From: Plumapathes pennacea
Lineage: Eukaryota; Cnidaria; Anthozoa; Antipatharia; Myriopathidae
Assembly (NCBI GenBank): GCA_964036295.1
Contig: OZ038470.1
Span: forward strand, 12,281,578-12,345,577
Length of the DNA stretch: 64,000 nucleotides
Direction of reading: 5' to 3'
The stretch's first letter is position 1; every line of letters starts with the position of its first letter. The notes beneath the pieces were generated by a model. It was not told the DNA's origin. It searched no databases and saw only the letters and a program-made list of their open reading frames with translations. Below, one piece after another: positions 23,001 through 29,100 of this stretch. Made by a program: the position numbers and the translations under genes.

Positions 23001-24674
23001 TATTTCTCCTCACCCGAGGAAGCCGAAGAGTTTTGCAAAGATAAGGTAAAGAAGTCGATGCTTGGGAGGCGTGGAGTGATATAATCGGATTGGTTGCTTG
23101 ACGTGACCGGAAAGAGTTGTGTGACGTGACATGCTGTTGGTTAGCGTGACTGGAAAGTGATACGAGGCGAGACAGGAAACGGAGGAGTTACCCTTTACAA
23201 TTAACCACCTGTTGTGTTTGTTTGTTGTTGTTATTGTTGTTGTTGTTGTTGTTGTTTTCAGAAATTAGAATTCCTACTCAAGACCGCTGGTCCGGGACGG
23301 GAAGGAGTTAGCAGGCAACACTCCTCACAGATCCAAGAAGAACTTAGAAATTTAATTCTGAAAAGGAAAGCCAGGAACGAGGAAGTCTGCACGTGGATTG
23401 ATGTAAGTGCCCAGTTTTTCAAAGCTCGATTAATCTAATCGGAGCTCGCACTTACACAGAAATCCTGCGTATAATACGCACAAGTACTTCCTTTCTAGAA
23501 GTATATCAGTATCAAGGCTTACGGATTAACCCTTTTATCCCAAGCTTAGGAAGCAGATTATCCCCTCGAGCTTTTTAAGAAGAAAATGTATTTGTGACGC
23601 AGTGAGAACTGATAGTTAAATAAGCGTACGTCTGAGCAAGCTATTGAATGCCAAGTTCTCTTGTGATATAAATCTGATCAGAAACTGAAGGAGAAAGTTG
23701 CATTTGATCATCACTGAGTTACACATTGACGCTTTGTCCGTTATTATTTGTTCCAATCAGGAATTTGTGGACAAAACGGCGAGAACGGAGCCGCCATTTG
23801 TTAGAGCTCTGGTAACATGTGTTTGTGAAGCGGCCATTAAACGAGGTAAGCAAGAACGCAGTATACAATAGCGACTTTAGAAATGAGTGAAGTCAACGTG
23901 CTATAGTGAGTTACGTGGTCACATATTTAACTTGCGGGTTTGGAACAATGGCGGAAGAAGACGAAATTTTGTTCGTTTTTCCACTGACTTCGGCTTACAG
24001 GACAAGACATTTGCTAAACGAACAAGGTTTGATTCAACAGCGAAGCATTTTGAAGTCTTTAAAGGAATTCGGTGTAAACAAAACCACAAACTGAAAATTT
24101 TTACGAACATTTTGTCGCAGAAGACAACGTGAAATGCAAGTGCGATGTAGAGCTGCTAAGAAGCAGGAAAAGCCTTCTACAAATTCACATTGACGGCAAA
24201 CTTCCACGGGAACTTCATGCGCTTTACGCCCTTCAAGCACTTGACGTACAGCTGGAACATCCACCGGGTAAGCCGTCGTGTAAGATGATATAGTGGCTGT
24301 TTTTTGCTAGTACAAAACGTCGGCGAGAAGTCTTTGGCACGTGTTGTACGCATGGCATTGCCGATATGTCAAGATTGTTACGTCATAACTGAGTGTTACG
24401 TCACGACGTTTAGGAGGAAATTGTACGTCTGTGATTGTGTTTATTACGTCATCGTGCTGATCGTGTTTCTTGTACTTTTTTTTCCGTAGAATTTTTGAGC
24501 TCGTTCTTTAATTGTTTGTATGACGAGGAGCTAATATCAGAAGACGGATTTTACCAGTGGGAATCGAGCGAAGATGCTGCTGAACAGAAAGGAAAAGGCC
24601 TTGCGAAAACGTGCACACAGGAGTTCTTCCGCTGGCTTCGGAGTGCTCAGGAAGAGAGTGGAGAGGACAGCTGA
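897..24674 (+). CDS. EIF4G: Eukaryotic translation initiation factor 4 gamma (eIF4G), 27 predicted exons
   Basis: Scaffold of the cytoplasmic cap-binding complex eIF4F; in the family it bridges cap-bound eIF4E, the helicase eIF4A, poly(A)-binding protein and eIF3. Exons were placed by GT/AG sites plus reading-frame continuity: from 5033 to the TGA at 24672 the 25 exons sum to 4,323 nt, exactly 1,441 codons with no internal stop. Order seen: Gln/Pro-rich N-terminus, basic [14 protein letters not shown] segment, acidic linker, PKKK-basic block, eIF4E-binding motif YDRDFLL (11178-11198), MIF4G (exons 10-15), Gly-rich linker, MA3 (exons 20-22), W2 with acidic C-terminus (exons 24-27). The total of about 1,530-1,550 residues is close to vertebrate eIF4G1/3. 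All three HEAT domains and the eIF4E site rule out the shorter DAP5. The first two exons are the uncertain part. Confidence 0.93.
936..3610 (+). other. First part of eIF4G intron 1
   Basis: No exon could be supported. A stretch around 2340-2700 repeats a 'gctgaacgagac'-like phrase several times, a degenerate tandem repeat. The remaining short frames have no recognisable protein features. Confidence 0.4.
3611..4254. mobile_element. Inverted-repeat-bounded element with a LINE tail fragment
   Basis: The left end (GGTTGGTTGTGATCGTCC, about 3613) is matched by the reverse complement at the right end (near 4236-4253); the match extends to about 32 bp with one mismatch. Inside, on the - strand (about 4160-3955), a translated segment contains [15 protein letters not shown] and FKRLYKKH, typical of the C-terminal tail of non-LTR reverse transcriptases. 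A second perfect 27-bp stem occupies 4162-4188 and 4203-4229. A possible TA flank is on each side. Either a composite MITE or a LINE 3' fragment caught between inverted repeats. Confidence 0.55.
3954..4160 (-). pseudogene. Fragment of a non-LTR retrotransposon reverse transcriptase C-terminus
   Basis: The - strand frame encodes a LINE-type tail: Tyr-Gly, then A-x-x-IWNSVP, then S-L-x-x-FKRLYKK before a stop. No catalytic RT motifs are present, so it is only the last about 65 residues. Past its stop is a hairpin-like GGAAGCATGC / GCATGCTCC pair (about 3733-3776), as expected of a LINE 3' UTR. Dead fragment. Confidence 0.55.
4577..4867 (+). CDS. EIF4G: eIF4G exon 2
   Basis: Acceptor TTTGTTTCTAG before 4577 and donor CAG|GTGTGA after 4867; phase 0 at both ends. 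It encodes a Gln/Met/Pro-rich low-complexity stretch (for example [15 protein letters not shown]). An alternative acceptor at 4645 (CAACAG|CAGATG), also phase 0, would drop the unusual [14 protein letters not shown] beginning and may be the true one. Confidence 0.7.
5033..6269 (+). CDS. EIF4G: eIF4G exon 3 (large N-terminal exon)
   Basis: Acceptor TTTCTTTACAG at 5032 and donor ACAG|GTAAG at 6269/6270; 1,237 nt, leaving phase 1. It starts Gln/Pro-rich, then has the basic block [19 protein letters not shown] followed by VTDEIL, matching the eIF4G segment KxxIRDPNQGGKDITEEI. The rest is an acidic, Glu/Ala/Val-rich disordered region. CAG repeats drive the Gln tracts near 5100-5170. Confidence 0.92.
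6562..6695 (+). repeat. Intronic MITE family, copy 1
   Basis: Carries the family signature: 'ttctcccaaccattt', 'agtgagaattgatag', 'gagcaagctttc', 'gttctcc', 'gagagactg'. The two inner blocks flanking it (6365-6420, 6465-6550) look like further decayed copies. Confidence 0.5.
9489..9690 (+). repeat. Intronic MITE family, copy 2 (best preserved ends)
   Basis: Starts 'accctttcactcccaag' at about 9489 and keeps 'gagtgatgtaaagagaattgat', 'gagcaagctttcaaatgggaagttctcc' and 'ttgatcactcgtgctagcgaaaggg', so both ends are short inverted repeats of the CCCTTTCACTCCCAAG type. About 200 bp. Confidence 0.55.
9730..9851 (+). CDS. EIF4G: eIF4G exon 4
   Basis: Acceptor TTTCCTATCCAG and donor GAG|GTACGG. The split Val codon (phase 1) from exon 3 joins cleanly. 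Encodes the basic [18 protein letters not shown] block followed by the DAYTE segment, equivalent to the PKRRRKIKELNKK...LLDAFKE segment of vertebrate eIF4G. Confidence 0.9.
10072..10177 (+). CDS. EIF4G: eIF4G exon 5
   Basis: Acceptor TTGCCACTCAG; donor AAG|GTGACT, phase 1. Acidic; ends in EEETWEEKE, matching the DETWDSKE segment just upstream of the eIF4E-binding site in animal eIF4G. Confidence 0.88.
10682..11020 (-). mobile_element. Foldback MITE, copy 1 (inverted orientation)
   Basis: Same element as the two copies near 14163-14824, in reverse. It has the central palindrome TATCCTCACTAGTGAGGATA, the segment 'acatccgggacccgagtgg' (as reverse complement) and GTAAAAACAATATTTTAC. About 340 bp and non-coding. 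Confidence 0.6.
11161..11314 (+). CDS. EIF4G: eIF4G exon 6, carries the eIF4E-binding motif
   Basis: Acceptor TTTTTGATTGCAG and donor GCAG|GTAAGA. The codons at 11178-11198 read YDRDFLL, the canonical YxxxxL-hydrophobic eIF4E-binding helix. It is followed by FQFKP and [11 protein letters not shown], closely parallel to the vertebrate FQF...KPEGLP(H)ISDVV stretch. This exon anchors the identification. Confidence 0.95.
11977..12043 (+). CDS. EIF4G: eIF4G exon 7
   Basis: Small 67-nt exon: acceptor CATTTAAG, donor AGG|GTAGGG. It encodes a [15 protein letters not shown]-type sequence, corresponding to the DFTPSF...GG segment downstream of the eIF4E site. Phase 2 in, phase 0 out; both neighbours agree. 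Confidence 0.78.
12050..12215 (+). repeat. Intronic MITE family, copy 3
   Basis: Contains 'gcagattctctcaacc', 'gtgagtgatgcaatgagaattgat', 'catctgagcaagttatcaaatggcaaattctc' and 'gttgatcat'. Lies directly after the exon 7 donor. Confidence 0.55.
12397..12489 (+). CDS. EIF4G: eIF4G exon 8
   Basis: Acceptor TTTCTTTTTCTTTCAG, donor GAG|GTCAGT; phase 0 both ends. Encodes an Arg/Pro-rich linker ([16 protein letters not shown]), parallel to the RKEPRKII region of vertebrate eIF4G. Confidence 0.9.
12891..12962 (+). CDS. EIF4G: eIF4G exon 9
   Basis: Acceptor TTAATTTCAG, donor GAG|GTGTGT; 72 nt, phase 0. Encodes [15 protein letters not shown], matching the LNKAEKAWKPSSKR block just before the MIF4G domain. 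Confidence 0.9.
13271..13408 (+). CDS. EIF4G: eIF4G exon 10, MIF4G start
   Basis: Acceptor CATGTCCTGCAG, donor AAAG|GTTGGG. Encodes the first MIF4G helices, including [23 protein letters not shown] and DLIFEK. MIF4G binds eIF4A and RNA in the family. Confidence 0.95.
13837..13896 (+). CDS. EIF4G: eIF4G exon 11, MIF4G
   Basis: 60-nt exon encoding [20 protein letters not shown], the most conserved MIF4G helix. Acceptor TTCTTCTCATAG, donor TCT|GTGAGT. Confidence 0.95.
14163..14491 (+). mobile_element. Foldback MITE, copy 2
   Basis: Begins 'tattatatagacacaagtgttttactgg' and ends near 'gccgccgtgtaatatcc'. Contains GTGAGGATAT and an inverted pair of KAAATATTGTT-type arms (AACAATATTTTAC ... GTAAAATATTGTT). 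It lies head to tail with copy 3. Its long open frame (14131-14679) is a by-product of repeat sequence, not a gene. Confidence 0.6.
14498..14824 (+). mobile_element. Foldback MITE, copy 3
   Basis: Tandem neighbour of copy 2, with the intact central palindrome TATCCTCACTAGTGAGGATA at about 14588-14607 and the same internal inverted arms. It ends near 'caccatgtaatatcc'. Confidence 0.6.
14896..15048 (+). CDS. EIF4G: eIF4G exon 12, MIF4G
   Basis: Acceptor TTTCCAATCAG, donor TCG|GTAAGT. Encodes [19 protein letters not shown], conserved in MIF4G, followed by a charged helix. Confidence 0.95.
15052..15240 (+). repeat. Intronic MITE family, copy 4
   Basis: Runs from 'gatcaaaatgcagattctcag' to 'gttgatcactcttggaagtgaaagggtt', the right end being the reverse complement of the family's left end. 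Confidence 0.55.
15391..15459. repeat. (TAA)n microsatellite, left part
   Basis: Run of AAT/TAA triplets ending exactly where the Helitron begins. The same tract resumes at 16988, so the Helitron sits inside one microsatellite. Confidence 0.85.
15460..16987 (+). mobile_element. Helitron, truncated or non-autonomous, about 1.5 kb
   Basis: Starts TCCCCGAACGAAGTGAGGGA right after an A of the TAA tract and ends TTTCTAG right before a T, which are the 5'-TC / CTAG-3' ends and A|T insertion site of Helitrons, without target duplication. A short stem (ATGCGA-TTA-TCGTAT) lies just before the CTAG end. Inside is the N-terminal coding remnant of a Helitron-type protein. No Rep (HUH) or helicase domain is present. 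Confidence 0.65.
15775..16234 (+). pseudogene. Helitron-encoded protein N-terminal remnant, frameshifted
   Basis: The first frame (15775-16059) is an Arg/Gln/Glu-rich repeat protein with units such as [18 protein letters not shown] and TTPQREQ. This matches the repetitive RExRLxRRRE...ETPEQR region found at the start of metazoan Helitron-like proteins. A frameshift near 16000-16034 moves the reading into a second frame (16034-16234) that continues the same repeat. No Rep or helicase follows, so it is dead. Confidence 0.5.
16988..17089. repeat. (TAA)n microsatellite, right part
   Basis: Almost pure TAA repeat continuing the tract before the Helitron. Confidence 0.85.
17090..17240 (-). mobile_element. 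Probable LINE 3' end with (TTA)n tail
   Basis: Read on the - strand, a GGGCTCTCCTCGAAAAGCCC-type hairpin sequence is followed by ATAGGGCAAATAAA and then the TTA repeat, the layout of a non-LTR retrotransposon 3' UTR with a microsatellite tail. No coding part is left. This would explain the TAA tract into which the Helitron later inserted. Confidence 0.35.
17569..17676 (+). CDS. EIF4G: eIF4G exon 13, MIF4G
   Basis: Acceptor TTTCTCTTTAG, donor AAAG|GTACAA. Encodes a charged helix and then [17 protein letters not shown], one of the best conserved eIF4G signatures. Confidence 0.95.
17677..17850 (+). repeat. Intronic MITE family, copy 5
   Basis: Contains 'gagtgatgtagtgagaattgatag', 'catctgggcaagctatcaaagttctcc' and 'gatcacccctgagaatg'. 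Directly follows the exon 13 donor. Confidence 0.5.
17981..18109 (+). CDS. EIF4G: eIF4G exon 14, MIF4G
   Basis: Acceptor CATTGACTAG, donor AAG|GTGAGT. Encodes [28 protein letters not shown] and [12 protein letters not shown]. Confidence 0.95.
18378..18615 (+). CDS. EIF4G: eIF4G exon 15, MIF4G end
   Basis: Acceptor TTTTTTCACAG, donor AGAG|GTTAGT, phase 1 out. Encodes [39 protein letters not shown] and [11 protein letters not shown], closing the MIF4G domain. Confidence 0.95.
18899..19014 (+). CDS. EIF4G: eIF4G exon 16, linker
   Basis: Acceptor TTTTTTTTCCAG, donor AAG|GTAAGT. Encodes [11 protein letters not shown] and KKFQNIK, parallel to the DDGGWNTVP...RLTKITK segment of vertebrate eIF4G. 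Confidence 0.92.
19075..19470. repeat. Purine-rich (GA) tract in intron 16
   Basis: Almost 400 nt of strand-asymmetric G/A sequence on the + strand, with repeated 'aaaaaagaaagagtgaggggaaaaaagaa' type phrases. It creates long spurious Leu/Phe/Ser frames on the - strand. Confidence 0.75.
19520..19695 (+). CDS. EIF4G: eIF4G exon 17, Gly/Ser-rich linker
   Basis: Acceptor TTTTCTTTTCAG, donor ACAG|GTGCAG; phase 2 out. Encodes [19 protein letters not shown] then an Ala/Ser/Pro-rich run, as in the linker of vertebrate eIF4G. Confidence 0.9.
20158..20205 (+). CDS. EIF4G: eIF4G exon 18
   Basis: 48-nt exon: acceptor TTTTTCTCCAG, donor AAG|GTACGT. Across the phase-2 junction it gives [12 protein letters not shown], matching the NRFSALQQ motif of the family. 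Confidence 0.88.
20508..20634 (+). CDS. EIF4G: eIF4G exon 19
   Basis: Acceptor TTGTATTTTCAG, donor AAGG|GTGAGA. In frame it encodes an Arg/Gly/Glu/Asn-rich linker ([19 protein letters not shown]). An earlier AG at about 20474 (TTGCTCAG) would shift the frame and was not used. Confidence 0.85.
20640..20936 (+). repeat. Decayed intronic MITE-like repeat, left of the Harbinger-like MITE
   Basis: The 'tacatatctgcagtagacatgtcaaggagaaaccttactctggcca' sequence recurs at 21195-21235 and 21297-21345 in the same intron. These are local, degenerate duplications of the short MITE right half. Confidence 0.4.
20940..21170. mobile_element. Harbinger-like MITE, 231 bp
   Basis: Perfect terminal inverted repeats of more than 40 bp: it begins AGCCTGGTTTCCATATAATC and ends with the exact reverse complement. 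TAA flanks both ends (20937-20939, 21171-21173), the 3-bp target duplication typical of PIF/Harbinger. Interior GATCGTC motifs occur in both orientations. No coding capacity. Confidence 0.8.
21364..21504 (+). CDS. EIF4G: eIF4G exon 20, MA3 start
   Basis: Acceptor TTCCTCCTCAG, donor AAG|GTAAGT. A Pro/Ser-rich stretch then [20 protein letters not shown], the first MA3 helix (second eIF4A-binding domain). Confidence 0.93.
21811..21983 (+). CDS. EIF4G: eIF4G exon 21, MA3
   Basis: Acceptor TTGTGTCCAATAG, donor AAGGG|GTATGT; phase 2 out. Encodes [17 protein letters not shown] and [15 protein letters not shown]. Confidence 0.94.
22309..22516 (+). CDS. EIF4G: eIF4G exon 22, MA3 end
   Basis: Acceptor TTCCGTTTTCAG, donor ACT|GTAAGT. 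Encodes [20 protein letters not shown], close to LAEDMEIDIPHVWLYLAEL, and [10 protein letters not shown]. Confidence 0.94.
22947..23045 (+). CDS. EIF4G: eIF4G exon 23
   Basis: Acceptor TTTCCTTTCAG, donor AAG|GTAAAG. Encodes [17 protein letters not shown], parallel to the VGTLWREAGLSWKEFLP segment between MA3 and W2. Confidence 0.9.
23262..23402 (+). CDS. EIF4G: eIF4G exon 24, W2 start
   Basis: Acceptor in a (TTG)n tract ending TTTTCAG, donor GAT|GTAAGT. Encodes [20 protein letters not shown], like LEKLLKEGSSNQRVFDWIE. Confidence 0.92.
23527..23725 (+). repeat. Intronic MITE family, copy 6
   Basis: Runs 'ttaacccttttatcccaagctt' to 'tttgatcatcactgagtt' with the internal 'gtgacgcagtgagaactgatag' and 'gagcaagctattgaatgccaagttctc' blocks. 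Confidence 0.55.
23761..23845 (+). CDS. EIF4G: eIF4G exon 25, W2
   Basis: Acceptor TTGTTCCAATCAG, donor CGAG|GTAAGC; phase 1 out. Encodes [18 protein letters not shown], equivalent to NTLVRALMTAVCYSAI. Confidence 0.92.
24121..24267 (+). CDS. EIF4G: eIF4G exon 26, W2
   Basis: Acceptor TTTTGTCGCAG, donor CCGG|GTAAGC. Encodes [20 protein letters not shown], nearly the family signature [20 protein letters not shown]. Confidence 0.95.
24490..24674 (+). CDS. EIF4G: eIF4G exon 27, W2 C-terminus and stop
   Basis: Acceptor TTTTTTTCCGTAG. Encodes [37 protein letters not shown] and the acidic end EESGEDS, followed by TGA at 24672-24674. In the family the acidic/aromatic W2 end binds Mnk kinase. Confidence 0.96.
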
Positions 24675-25260
24675 TGATCACCAGATTGAACATGGAATTA
24701 GTAGTCTCCCTCCATTCTGAGAAATTTCCACGAAAAATAAATTTTCCGGTATATTTCTGCGAACTGGCTCAAAGACATTTCTACGAGCGTAGAACATGAC
24801 CATAATATTGAACATATTGTTCGATAAATGTACTTTGGAGTTCCAAAGTTCCCACGCTACTGTTAGAGAAGCCCAGTACTGTCACAGTGGCTTTCGTGCT
24901 TGTGGTAGCTACCATAAAATAGGTTGACTTTCGTCTCGTGGTACGGTGTAAATGTAGTGTGGTTGGTGAGCCAGCAAGCCTTTAATCCATCAGATGATCC
25001 AAGTGCGATACGCACTCGACTGGCTGTGGTTGAGTGTTGAGAAAATGACAAGTGATCTCTCGGTCAAGTTCGGGATGATCAGACCATAAATTCTCCTTTC
25101 ACTATTCATTTTGTTTAGGGAAGGTTATGAGAGTCGGCTGTACATAGGATTTAAGGGTTGCAGCCTGTCCACACGAGCTGTAAAAAAGAGACGCAGAATC
25201 CCAGTCTAATATTGGAGAGAGTCGATATTTTCTGCTTCAAAGAGATATTAATAAATTAAT
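24675..25260 (+). terminator. eIF4G 3' UTR with candidate poly(A) signals
   Basis: AATAAA occurs at 24736-24741, 62 nt past the stop, and again at 25250-25255. Either could direct cleavage. The intervening sequence holds no recognised gene. Confidence 0.5.
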
Positions 25261-25299
25261 GTTTGAAGGAAGTTTGGTTTCAACTCTCTTTTCATGTTG

Positions 25300-25495
25300 T
25301 TAGGGACCTGGGGCCGGATTCACAAAACTTGGGTACGAACGAAAATGAGTCCTAAGTAAAACTTAGGACTTACGCATACTATTTTCGCAAGATAGTATGC
25401 GTATGTCATACTTGCGAACATTTTCGTTCGTACGATAAAGTAAATAAATAAAGACAAAACAAAGTAAAATAAATAAAGACAGGTCCCTGGGGAAA
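25300..25495. repeat. Foldback repeat
   Basis: GTACGAACGAAAATG (about 25332) is matched by CATTTTCGTTCGTAC (about 25420-25434). The inner part holds two more hairpins (GTCCTAAGT-AAAACTTAGGAC and GCATACTAT...ATAGTATGC). GGGACCTGGGG and GGTCCCTGGGG sit at the outer ends. Likely a MITE. Confidence 0.5.
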
Positions 25496-25648
25496 GCCAT
25501 TGCAATTGCCGTACATCTGTACTAGCGCCACTCCCGCTCGGGTCCAGTTGACGGGCGCAAATCTCTGTTCCTGTTCAATTGACGCGGTGTTCGGGAGTAA
25601 AGAGGTTGGGGCGAGCGCGGCCAAATTAACGCGGTGTTATTCGGTCAA

Positions 25649-25782
25649 GTGATCGTTTAACGACCAAATATGGGTATCTTTCATCGTTGTTACAACCACT
25701 AACACAACAATGGCTTTTCCCCATCGTTGTGTTGGTGGTTGTAACGATGAAAGATACCCATATTTGGTCGTTAAACGATCAC
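25649..25782. repeat. Long near-perfect hairpin, about 62-bp stem
   Basis: The left arm starts GTGATCGTTTAACGACC and the right arm ends with its reverse complement. The arms differ only by a 3-nt bulge and about two mismatches, with a short loop around 'cttttc'. It is non-coding, just before the satellite array: a foldback element or hairpin-RNA source. Confidence 0.75.
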
Positions 25783-25879
25783 GTCTCTTGGAGATTTGTC
25801 AGAGCTTTGGAGGAAATTAAACATATCAAAAAGAAGGACTGATTTATATTCAAGGTCCGTACAGCTTCCGAGAACGAGA

Positions 25880-26180
25880 ACCTCTGGCTGATCCCATAAT
25901 TACGCCAAACAGAATCACGATAGAATTACTACTAGATTTTCGCCTACGGCGGTTTTAAAAAAATCCATTGAAACGTTACACATGGAGGCCGCACTTCAAA
26001 AAATAAATGATAGAAACCACAGAATTCAGATGACTCTGAAAGGAAGGGTCACACTTGTTTTACTAAGACCAATTGAGGTACTTTAGACCTTGATTATTTT
26101 GTTACAAAGGATTCCCCAAGCCCACCTATAGAGAACGTACCTTCCCTCAGTTCCAATCCCGTTACAGCACATTTCTTGAC
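25880..26180 (+). repeat. Degenerate edge of the satellite array
   Basis: A right arm of the satellite's inverted pair (25885-25970, '...attactactagattttcgcctacggcgg') is followed by unrelated sequence, suggesting either an original single-copy element or a decayed monomer at the array boundary. Confidence 0.5.
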
Positions 26181-29100
26181 CTCAATAAAACAGTGATGCG
26201 TCTATGTGCTGTAAAATATATGTATATTTCTTAAATTGAGCGTTGGAATAGATGCATTGACAAGGTTATGTGTTCATCCGCAATGCTGATTCCATAATTG
26301 CGCCAAACAGAACCACGATACAATTACTACCAGATTTTCGCCTACGGCGGTTTTAAAAAATTGCATTAAAACGTTATGCATGCAGGTAGAATGATAACTT
26401 ACAATTAAAACAACAACAGCAACATCAAAAAATTAAATGTAAATACTACTGCTCGCAGGTATACAGCTTATCAAGCAGTTGAAAGTTTACTGAGGTGAAG
26501 AAATATGCTGCAATGGGATTCGAACTGAAGGTAGGTACGTTTCTATAGGTGGGATGGGTGATTTATTTGCATTAAAACATCAAGGTCTGTTAGTCCCTCA
26601 ATTGGTGTTAATAAAACAAGTGTGACCCTTCCTTTTTGAGTTATCTGAACACTGCTTCTTTTCTATCATAATATTTTTTAACTGCAGCCTCCATGTGCAA
26701 CGTTTTAAGTGATATTTTTAAAACCGCCGTAGGCGAAATTCTAGTAGTAATTGTATCGTGATTTTGTTTGGCGCAATTATGGTATCAGCATTGCTTACGT
26801 AAGTGCGCATGTTTACTGTATAACGTTCATTTTAGAAATTATTGGTGTTTTAAATAAGAGTGATGCGTCTATGTGCTGTAAAATATATGTATTTGTTAAA
26901 TTGAGGGTTGAAATAAATGCATTGACAAGGTTGTGTGTTCATCCGCAATACGGATCCCATAATTGCGCCAAATTGAATCACGATACAATTACTACTAGAT
27001 TTTCGCCTACGGCGGTTTTAAAAAATTGCATTAAATTGTTCTGCATGCAGATAGAATGAAAACTTAAAATTAAAACAACAACAGCAACATCAAAAATTAA
27101 ATGTAAATACTACTGCTCGCAGGTATACAGCTTATCAAGCAGTTGAAAGTTTACTGAGGTGAAGAAATATGCTGCAATGGGATTCGAACTGAAGGTAGGT
27201 ACGTTTCTATAGGTGGGGTGGGTGATTTATTTGCATTAAAATATCATGGTCTATTAGTCCCTGAATTGGTGTTAGTAAAACAAGTGTGACCCTTCCTTTT
27301 TGAGTTATCTGAACACTGCTTCTTTTCTATCATAATATTTTTTAACTGCAGCCTCCATGTGTAACGTTTTAAGTGATATTTTTAAAACCGCCGCAGGCGA
27401 AATTCTAGTAGTAATTGTATCGTGATTTTGTTTGGCGCAATTATGGGATTAGTATTGCTTGCGTAAGTGCGCATGTTTACTATATAACGTTCATTTTAGA
27501 AATTATTGGTGTTTTAAATAACAGTGATGCGTCTATGTGCTGTAAAATATATGTATTTGTTAAATTGAGGGTTGGAATAGATGCATTGACAAAGTTGTGT
27601 GTTCATCCGCAATGCGGATCCCATAATTGCGCCAAATAGAATCACGATACAATTACTACTAGATTTTCGCCTACGGCGGTTTTAAAAAATTGCATTAAAT
27701 CGTTATGCATGCAGGTAGAATGATAAGTTAAAATTAAAACAACAACAGCAACATGAAAAATTTAAATGTAAATACTACTGCTCGCAGGTATACAGCGCAT
27801 TAAGCAGTTAAAAGTTTACTGAGGTGAAGAAATATGCTTGAATGGGATTCGAACTGAAGGTAGGTACGTTTCTATAGGTGGGGTGGGTAATTTATTTGCA
27901 TTAAAACATCAAGGTCTATTAGTCCCTGAATTGGTGTTAGTAAAACAAGTGTGTCCCTTCTTTTTTGAGTTATCTGAACACTGCTTCTTTTCTATCATAA
28001 TATTTTTTAACTGCAGCCTCCATGTGCAACGTTTTAAGTGCTATTTTTAAAACCGCCGTAGGCGAAATTCTAGTAGTAATTGTATCGTGATTTTGTTTGG
28101 CGCAATTATGGGATTAGTATTGCTTACGTAAGTGCGCATGTTTACTGTATAACGTTCATTTTAGAAATTATTGGTGTTTTAAATAAGAGTGATGCGTCTA
28201 TGTGCTGTAAAATATATGTATTTGTTAAATTGAGGGTTGAAATAAATGCATTGACAAGGTTGTGTGTTCATCCGCAATGCGGATCCCATAATTGCGCCAA
28301 ATAGAATCACGATACAATTACTACTAGATTTTCGCCTACGGCGGTTTTAAAAAATTGCATTAAATTGTTCTGCATGCAGATAGAATGAAAACTTAAAATT
28401 AAAACAACAACAGCAACATCAAAAATTAAATGTAAATACTACTGCTCGCAGGTATACAGCTTATCAAGCAGTTGAAAGTTTACTGAGGTGAAGAAATATG
28501 CTGCAATGGGATTCGAACTGAAGGTAGGTACGTTTCTATAGGTGGGGTGGGTGATTTATTTGCATTAAAATATCATGGTCTATTAGTCCCTGAATTGGTG
28601 TTAGTAAAACAAGTGTGACCCTTCCTTTTTGAGTTATCTGAACACTGCTTCTTTTCTATAATGATATTTTTTAACTGCAGCCTCCATGTGCAACGTTTTA
28701 AGTGATATTTTTAAAACCGCCGCAGGCGAAATTCTAGTAGTAATTGTATCGTGATTTTGTTTGGCGCAATTATGGGATTAGCATTGCTTGCGTAAGTGCG
28801 CATGTTTACTGTATAACGTTCATTTTAGAAATTATTGGTGTTTTAAATAACAGTGTTGCGTCTATGTGCTGTAAAATATATGTATTTGTTAAATTGAGGG
28901 TTGGAATAGATGCATTGACAAAGTTGTGTGTTCATCCGCAATGCGGATCCCATAATTGCGCCAAATAGAATCACGATACAATTACTACTAGATTTTCGCC
29001 TACGGCGGTTTTAAAAAATTGCATTAAATCGTTATGCATGCAGGTAGAATGATAAGTTAAAATTAAAACAACAACAGCAACATGAAAAATTTAAATGTAA

